NCBI GenBank assembly: GCA_900108205.1
Contig: FNUU01000005.1
Coordinates: 1 to 64,000, forward strand
Direction: 5' to 3'
DNA from: Eubacterium ruminantium
GTDB taxonomy: Bacteria; Bacillota; Clostridia; Lachnospirales; Lachnospiraceae
Length of the DNA stretch: 64,000 nucleotides
Shown here one piece after another: positions 8,432 through 16,200 of the stretch (position 1 is the first letter of the stretch; every line of letters starts with the position of its first letter). The position numbers and the translations under genes are program-made. Below the pieces are notes generated by a model. That model did no database searches. It saw nothing but the letters and a program-made list of their open reading frames with translations, and was not told the origin of the DNA.

Positions 8432-8728
8432 TAATAAAACCTCCCTTTAAATTCTACCATTTGATATTGATTTAAACAAAATAGCACTTATATATGCCTT
8501 TATCCCTGCGAATACTCTCCACATTAATAACCATAATATCATGATCTGCATTTATCATGCTATATAAATACTATCTACGAAATATGGTATTTGCGATGAA
8601 TAATACTCTCAGTACGTGGGTGCACATCGGAAAATGTATCCAGTTCTGAATAGGGGTGCACATCGGAGAATGGGTGCAGTTCGGTATGGGGTGCAGATCA
8701 TCATATACGGGTTACTTAACGAAGGCTA
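8432..8728. repeat. Intergenic region with GGTGCA repeats
   Basis: The 297-bp space lacks a convincing gene. Near its left end on the plus strand are four imperfect copies of a GGGTGCA-N2-TCGG motif: 8618-8631, 8654-8667, 8672-8686 and 8688-8700 (the last truncated). The first two share GGGTGCACATCGGA. The remaining sequence is A/T-rich and probably holds the flavin reductase promoter. Confidence 0.5.
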
Positions 8729-9550
8729 TCACTGAACTGCTCCACAACCTGTACAGTATGTCTCTGTGTGAGTTACTGCATCGTGATGCTTTGTAGTGTA
8801 CTCTGCATCATGATGAACAGTTTTATATTCTGCATCATGATGGATGGTCTTGTAAACAGGAGTTTGTTTATCATCTAACTTCCAGTCACCACCGCCACAA
8901 ACAGGACAGATTGGACAATTACTACCATCATGTGGTGTTCCACAATCCATACACACATACTGACTTACAGTATCGTAGTGGTCTATGACCTGTTCATCCC
9001 AAGCATCTTTTACAAGAACTTTTTCGTCCCAAGCATCTTTGGTGCAAATCTGTTCATCCCAAGCATCCTGGTCTGTAACAGTTCTTGTTGCCCAAGTATG
9101 CACATGCGCAGGAGCCTCTGTGGTAGCCTGAGTCGTAGACTCTGTAGGTGCTTCCGTCGGAGCTTCAGTTCTCTCTACAGTTGGAGCTTCGGTTTTCTCT
9201 ACTTTTTCGGTTGTGGTTTCAGAAGGCTTTTCCGTTTTATCCGTCTTTTCCGTAGAGGAATTATCTACCACCACGTTCTGGCTTGCCCACCAATCTGCAT
9301 CGGGCTTTGAACTTGCTGTTGTGCTTTCAGTTGTTTTGTCTGTATTTTTCTCAGTTGTTTTCTCGGTAACCTTTTCGGTTGTCAGCTCCTCGTTTGTATT
9401 ATCCTTAGAGGATATCTCGATCCTCTGTCTTTCTTCCTTTGTCTTAGACTCTTTATCATCTGAATCTCTTAAGAAGAAATACCAGCCGGCCGCACCGCCG
9501 ACAAGGAGAAGAAGTATTAATAAAACTATGATCAGTTTTTTCTTATTCAT
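8729..9550 (-). CDS. Membrane-anchored Thr/Glu-rich protein with C-terminal zinc-ribbon repeats
   Basis: 273 residues: a short basic N-terminus, a transmembrane helix (LIIVLLILLLLVGGAAGWYFF, residues about 5-25), an extended Thr/Glu/Ser linker (TTEKVTEKTTEK style, about 50-145), then a Cys/His-rich C-terminal module. That module has three AWDE repeats, two CxxC knuckles (CMDCG, CPICPVCGGG), three HHDA-type repeats and a final CTGCG. The topology suggests a cell-wall-spanning stalk that displays a metal-binding head. A paralogue lies at 19265-20302 on the other side of the large adhesin. The function is unknown. Confidence 0.7.
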   Translation of the reverse strand: MNKKKLIIVLLILLLLVGGAAGWYFFLRDSDDKESKTKEERQRIEISSKDNTNEELTTEKVTEKTTEKNTDKTTESTTASSKPDADWWASQNVVVDNSSTEKTDKTEKPSETTTEKVEKTEAPTVERTEAPTEAPTESTTQATTEAPAHVHTWATRTVTDQDAWDEQICTKDAWDEKVLVKDAWDEQVIDHYDTVSQYVCMDCGTPHDGSNCPICPVCGGGDWKLDDKQTPVYKTIHHDAEYKTVHHDAEYTTKHHDAVTHTETYCTGCGAVQ

Positions 9551-9716
9551 AGACTAAATATCCTTTCGAAGTATTTTTCTCAAATAACTCTTCGAATTAA
9601 AATTATAGTCATATATATGGTCACATTCAAGGGGATGTTTCTATATCAGATAGTAGACTGAGCCGGTTGCGCCCCATCTGTTCCACAACCGACCCAATCT
9701 ATTTAAGAAACCTTTA
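9551..9716. other. Intergenic region, nothing assigned
   Basis: The segment between the Thr-rich gene and the 165-residue gene is A/T-rich with an imperfect inverted repeat (AGCCGGTTG / CAACCGACC near 9661-9695). It may contain the end of the adhesin operon and the promoter of the Thr-rich gene; no clear promoter boxes were identified. Confidence 0.3.
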
Positions 9717-10214
9717 TTATTCAAACAACTCAAACCTTTTATTATCATTATGCTTGAGATAAGTATTTCGATCTATCACAACCTGATATGAATCCTTATA
9801 AACCAACTCATCATCCCTGAGATTCATTTTCTTAAGAATAAGCATCATGATGTTATGTGTTGTTTCCATAACGATTTCATTTATCCTCTTAAGATTATTC
9901 TTGAATCTCTCGTATTCTTTCTTTCGATATAAGCATATATAGTTATACGTATCTGCTTTATAGAAATCCAGGATCGGTAAGTTCTTTACCAGTTCCAACG
10001 ACAAAGTATACAGTTCATAAGCTTTAAGGTTGCTTTTTTTAGATACCCAGATCAAATCAACTATATCAAGTTCATCTGGTCTCATATCCAGAATAAAAGC
10101 TAATGATGAATACACTGCCGCCATAAATCCACTGAATGTTTCACCGGAGTAACGATCCATTGATTCTATTCTATAATATGTCTCAGTTTTATTTATCCTA
10201 TCTTTCAGATTCAT
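9717..10214 (-). CDS. Unknown protein translationally coupled to the adhesin
   Basis: 165 residues starting MNLKDRINKTETYY. No signal peptide or membrane segment is evident, and no family is recognised. The sequence is rich in Leu, Lys, Glu and Tyr and probably helical (ELYTLSLELVKNLP, IMMLILKKMNL). The start was chosen because ATG at 10214 overlaps the adhesin stop as TAATG with GGAGA just upstream; an earlier in-frame ATG at 10235 lies inside the adhesin gene. The tight coupling suggests a cytoplasmic partner or regulator of the adhesin, but this is inference. Confidence 0.7.
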   Translation of the reverse strand: MNLKDRINKTETYYRIESMDRYSGETFSGFMAAVYSSLAFILDMRPDELDIVDLIWVSKKSNLKAYELYTLSLELVKNLPILDFYKADTYNYICLYRKKEYERFKNNLKRINEIVMETTHNIMMLILKKMNLRDDELVYKDSYQVVIDRNTYLKHNDNKRFELFE

Positions 10215-13200
10215 TATTGTCTCCTTTTCCTCCAAATAATAAATGCCAGGCTAAGACCTGACATAAGCATTAATACAAATATAGCTTTAATCGGCGTATC
10301 ATCCCCAGTCTTCGGAATCGGGTTGATCATGAACGATTGATCCTTATCATTGATGTCAGCGTGTTGTGCCACAAGAATGTAAGGATTCTTCTCGTCAGCT
10401 GTTACGAGGTACAGATACTCGAATACTGTCACGTCGTTTCCGTTAATGCCTGTTGCATCGAAGTTGAACTCCATAGTGATCATTCCATCTTCTGCTTCGG
10501 CTGTGAAGATCTGGGTAACTCTGACAGGCTGGCCGTCAACCATGATTGACTTACCTGTTGCCTTATCCATCAGAACGCCTTCGAGCATATATCTCTTGTT
10601 TGGACAGATTTTACTGAACATTACATCATCATAAACTGTAACATTAGTTACCTTCTGTACTGTCTTGGTTCTGTCCTCAACGTGTGTCTTTATAGACGGA
10701 TAGAAAACCGTTTGGTTACGATCTTCAAGATCAGCGTGAAATCCTATGCGAATCCCTTTCCTATAAATTTCTTCGAATACTACTACTGCTTTGCCCTCCA
10801 GAGCAGAGCCATCGAAAGTAAATTCAAGGTCAATAGTTCCGTTTGGTTCTGTTGGAATAAAGGTCTTTTCGGCTGTTACTGGCTTACCATTTACAAGGAA
10901 CACTTTGCCTGTGTCCTTATCCATCAGCTTGCCCTTAACAGTGTATGATTTAGCCTTTCCGTCCTCGTCTTTTCCTACAATAAGGTTTCTGTATTCAACT
11001 GTATCTACAATAGTTACCTTCTTTGCTGCCTTACCGACATGATCATCAGTTGCCTTATCCTTGGCAGTTGTTTTTACGCCCGGATGATGCTCGGATTGTG
11101 ATTCATCTGATATATCCGTATGACAACAAACTAATTTGTTATTGTGTAGCAAGTTTTCGAACACGATGATCGTTTCGCCCTCAAGAGCAGAGCTGTCAAA
11201 GGTAAATTCTAGCTTGATTGTTCCGTCTTTTGTCTCTGCTACAAATGTCTTTTCTGCTGTTACTGGCTTACCATTAATAAGCAGCTTCTCATTTGTACCC
11301 TGTAACATCAGAGTGCCTTCGAGCTTGTATTCTTTTCCAATCTCAAGGTTCCAGAAACTCACAGTATCAATTATTGTGGTCTGCTTGCCTGCTTCACCGA
11401 TATTTTCCTTTGTAACAGAGTCCTCTGCCTTGGTTCTTACCTTCGGAAAATCAATCTGCTGATCCTTATCATCAAGAGACTCATGTGTTGCTATGTGAAG
11501 CTTGTCTCTGTAAATATTTTCAAAGACAACTGTTGTTTTTCCTTCAAGTGCAGATGCATCAAAGGTAAATTCAAGCTCAACATATCCGTCAGCCTTTTCA
11601 GCCACGAATGTCTTTTCAGCAGTTACTTCTTTACCATCTACGAGTAAAGGCTTGCCTGTTTCAACAACATACATTTTGCCCTGTACACTATATTCAGTTC
11701 CTACAAGGAGATTGCTGTATTCAACCTTGTCTATTATGGTTGTTTCCTTGGAAACAGTACCAACATGATCTCCTGTCTCAGAATCAGAAGCTGTTGTATG
11801 GATCTCAGGTATGTAGATCGTCTGACCTTCATCCTCGATATCCTCATGTTGTCCAATAAGGATCTCTTCTTCCTCAGTATCCTTGCCTTCTTCTGTCTCT
11901 TCGCCGGTTCCTTCGGTTGTTTTAATGAGATAGATCTTCTCAAATACAACTATCGAGTCACCTTCAAGAGCAAGCTCTGTGGCATCAAATGCAGGGAAGA
12001 TCACATCAACTGTACCCTCAGAATCCTCCGGTACAAATGTTGTTTCGGCTGTTATAGGATTGCCTTCTGCATCAAGCAGCTCCTTGCCTGTTGAAACCTG
12101 CATTAGTGTTCCGCATACCTTATAGGTGAAATCTGGTTCAAGTCTCTCAAAGGAAACAGTATCGATTATTACTGTTTCTTCTGTTGCGAGAGTATCCTGT
12201 CCGTCTGTTCCTTCGGTCTTTGCGGTTGTTCTTACCTTAACCACGCCTGTTGTCTGATCCTCGTCCTCGATATCATTATGAACAGCTATATCAAGTCCTT
12301 TGTCATTTGAAAGAGTCTCGAAGCATACAATCTCAACCTCCGGCATAAGATATCCGTCAAAGGTGATAGGTACAACCACTTCTCCGTCAGTATCTTCCGG
12401 AACAAATGTGATCTCAGCAGTTATCGGCTTACCATCCTTATCAAGAAGTGCATCGCCATCTTCATATGTTCCTGTTTCATCGTTCTTTACAACCAATTCT
12501 GCGGTAAGCTTATATTCCTTACCGATGATTAAGTTGGTGAAAGTTACAGTATCGTTTATGGTTACCGATCCGTCTATCGGAACCATCTTGGTGTTTGTTT
12601 CCTCTACATCAGCGTTTGTATGGATCTCCGGGAATCTTACTGTCTGATCATTATCGTCTATATCCTTATGTTCTGAAACGAGAGATTCAACCTCTTCTCC
12701 GGTTGTTTCATCCGTATGAACGATATAGATCTCTTCATAAGCTACCAGAGTCTTTCCATCCATGCCTGTTCCGTTGAATTTAGGGAACTCTACCTCTGCA
12801 AATCCGTCAACCAGATAATCAGCATAGTCTGCTGACATATCAAGTTCTGTACCATCAGCACAGATGTATTTTACCGAGTTTGGTGTATCTGTATCCTCAA
12901 CAGCGTCTACTGTTGGTGTATCAAATTCATAAGTTACTTCTACTGTATTTCCGTCTGCATCAACGAAAGGCTCTTTTGTTTCCTTATCCATAAGGACACC
13001 CTTTATGATGTAGTGACGATTAGCGAGTAGATTATGATATTTGATGCGGTCAACTACTACCGCATCCTCTGCTGCCATGATCTCTTTTGAAGACTCATCT
13101 ACTGTTGTAAACTTTGTGATGTCATCTTCATCAAAGTCCTCTGCCCACTCTTCTGTACCACCTCTATAAAGCGTTGTATGGATGTTTCCGAAGTGAACTG

Positions 13201-16200
13201 TTTGGTCTTCATCTTTGATATCAGCGTGAAGTGCAAGAACTTTATCTTTATAGATAAGCTCTTCAAATGCCACAACGCTCTCTCCTGCAAGGAGTGATGC
13301 GTCAATAGTGAACTCAAGGTCAACAAATCCGTCCTTTGATTCAGCTATAAAAGTTGTTTCTGCTGTTACAGGCTGTCCCTCACCGTCAAGGAGAAGGTCG
13401 TCTGTATCAACTGTCTTAAGTTCATTACCCTCGGCATCTTTCCATGTATATCCGGTTACATGAAGTGTACCGCTTATTGTGTACTCTTCATCTTTTGTAA
13501 GACCGGTATAACTTACACGATCTACTATCGTAACTGTGCCTTCCGGTTTAGATATGTTGTCCTTTGTGATTCCGTCCCATGCATTTGTATGAATATCCAC
13601 CGGTCTTACTGTCTGTCCCTCTTCTTCAATATCCTCATGAAGAACAGGGAAGATCTTCTCGTCAGTACCGGCATATTCTTTGTACTGTGCTGCATTTGCA
13701 TCATCAGTAGGTACGACGTTGTAATAAAGCTTCTGGAATACAACAAAGCTGCATCCTTCATATCCTGCCGGATCAACGTCTGGGAACTCCATAACGTACT
13801 CTCCGTCGATCTCGAACTCTGATTTCGTCCATGCAGCCGGTGTATTTATAGCAGAGCTTGTTACTGTATAAGGCTCTCCGTCCTTCTGATATGCTTCATA
13901 TGTACCATCCGGATAGCGAACCATAAGTGTTCCTACAAGGTAGAACTTACTGTTGGCTCTCAGGTGATAATACTTAATAGTATCAACAATAGTTCCTGTC
14001 TCGCCCTGTGCAAGTGACTTGCTCAGAGTTGCCTCGTCCATCGCTGTTGTGGTGATATAAGGCATCTCGATATTGTAGAGCTTATTATCAGATGCAGCTA
14101 TGAGTATTGTACTCTCAGAATCGATAACAAATGGCTCGGATGCAAGAAGCTGATATTTCTCATTTGCAGCACTACGCTTCTCTGTTATCGTGTAACGGCC
14201 TGTAGGAAGTGCTCCGTAACCTGCCGTGTAAGAGATAGGCTTATTACCGTCAGTTGACTTACTGAACCATGCATCCTCATTTCCTACTGTTGTCGCATTC
14301 CCCTGCGCGTCTGTGAAGATTGAATGTTCTTCGCCTGTGTCGATATTCTTAATAACAAACTCTACGCCTTCGAGAGGTCTGCCGTTTGAATATCTTACCT
14401 TTGTGAGTTTTACATCTCCTCTTATAGGTTGGTTTCCAACCTTGATTATATAGTTAGATGTAACACCTGGACCATTTGTTATATCCACACCATGCCTTGT
14501 ACCTGTAGCGCTTGTCAGTTCTGCAAGGGTAGTTGCATTGTTTGGATAGTATGTCTTTTCAGTAAATGATGTCTGGTCGTCACTAAACTGTCTGTATGTT
14601 ACAAATGCAAGCTTTCCTGTTACATCGATTGTCGTATTGTTTACAGTATCTACTATATACTGCTCTGAATCAGCATCAGTATAATCCGTAGGCGGCTGTG
14701 TTTCTGTTATAACAAGGAAGCCGAGTGGAAATGGAGTATTTCTTCTTAAGTTAGCGAAATATATACCTTCATCATCCTTGCTTACAGTAACATCAAATGA
14801 ATAATCTTCATCGGGGATATAGTGATTTTTAAGATATCCAACTATATCACCATTAGCATTTGCAAGGACTGTTTCTATATCAGCCGCATAGAAATCCACT
14901 TTGAACTCTGCTCCCTCAAGGGTTTTTCCATCCGGAAGTACATTACTTCCTGTTATAAGGTCAGTTTTAATAAGTGTTATCTGGAACGGATCGTTCACAG
15001 GCTTATCTGTCATCTCTGCGTGTGCAAGGTTATCTGATGTATTGGCTGTTGTAACCAATACTCTTGTTACATCTTTTGATTTTAAGTAGTTTTTACCACT
15101 ATCAGATTCAATGATAAAAAATTCTGTATTTCTGAATAGTCCTGTTGCAGTGTTTTTATCCATCCACTTAGACACATCCAAGTTAACGGTTGTTGTGCCA
15201 TTAACTACACTTGTTCCATTCGCCTTTACATTGAAAGTAGCAAGGGCTGTACCATAATTCTTACTTGTAAGTGCTGTTTCAGCTTCTGCTCTTGACTTGT
15301 AGAGCTTATAGGTTGCTCCTTCGAGACTGTAGTTAGGGTTACCGTTAGTGCAATCCGGATTAGACGATGCCTTTGTTAAGTAAAGGTATGTTCTCGGGCT
15401 ATCTGTACCTGTCACACTTGCCGGTGTGAATGTATAAACAGATGGATACTTTGATTCATCCGTTCCTGGTTTTGTTGCGTTTGCCTGATTTACAGTAATG
15501 TAATGCTTCGTAGTATTCGGATAGTAATTAGTATTTGATTGTGACTCTACCCAGTAATAGTTATTTGTACCACTCTGATCACCATATGTCAGACCACCGA
15601 TACATATTTCACCATTAAGTGTTTCTGTCCAACAGTTCATATCACTTAATACAACATTTGAGATCTTTCCACTTGCATTAAGTGTTACTGTGGCTACAAG
15701 CTGATCAACAACCGTACCATTGCCATTTCTGTATCTTTTCAGCTGATACTGTATTCCTTCCAGGCTGAGATTTGTTGTTATAGCAGGATCTTTATGCATA
15801 GTAGCAAAACCGTAGGAATAGTTCTTGTAAAGGAATGAGGCTGCATGACTCTGTGCATCAGCCTTGGTGTTATACAGGGTAAGTGTTCCTGCAGCAGTCG
15901 ATTTTGTGGTTGAATCATGATAAAATCTCTGCTTATTCCATGTTTCTGTCCAGTTTTCGGTTATGCTTACAGAAGGTGGTGTTTCCTCATAACTTCCAAG
16001 GAAGTAAATAGCTACACCGTTTGGAACATCTGTAGTTGAATAAGAAGTTCCGTTATAATACTGCCCTGTTATAAGCGCTTTTGTATGCTTTATACCATTG
16101 ATAGTAATATCAAAGGTGATTCCGTTCATCGGTTTATTATTGTTATCAACCTTCTTAACTGCAACATAGTAGTTAAGAACAGCTTTATCTGTTGATTCAA

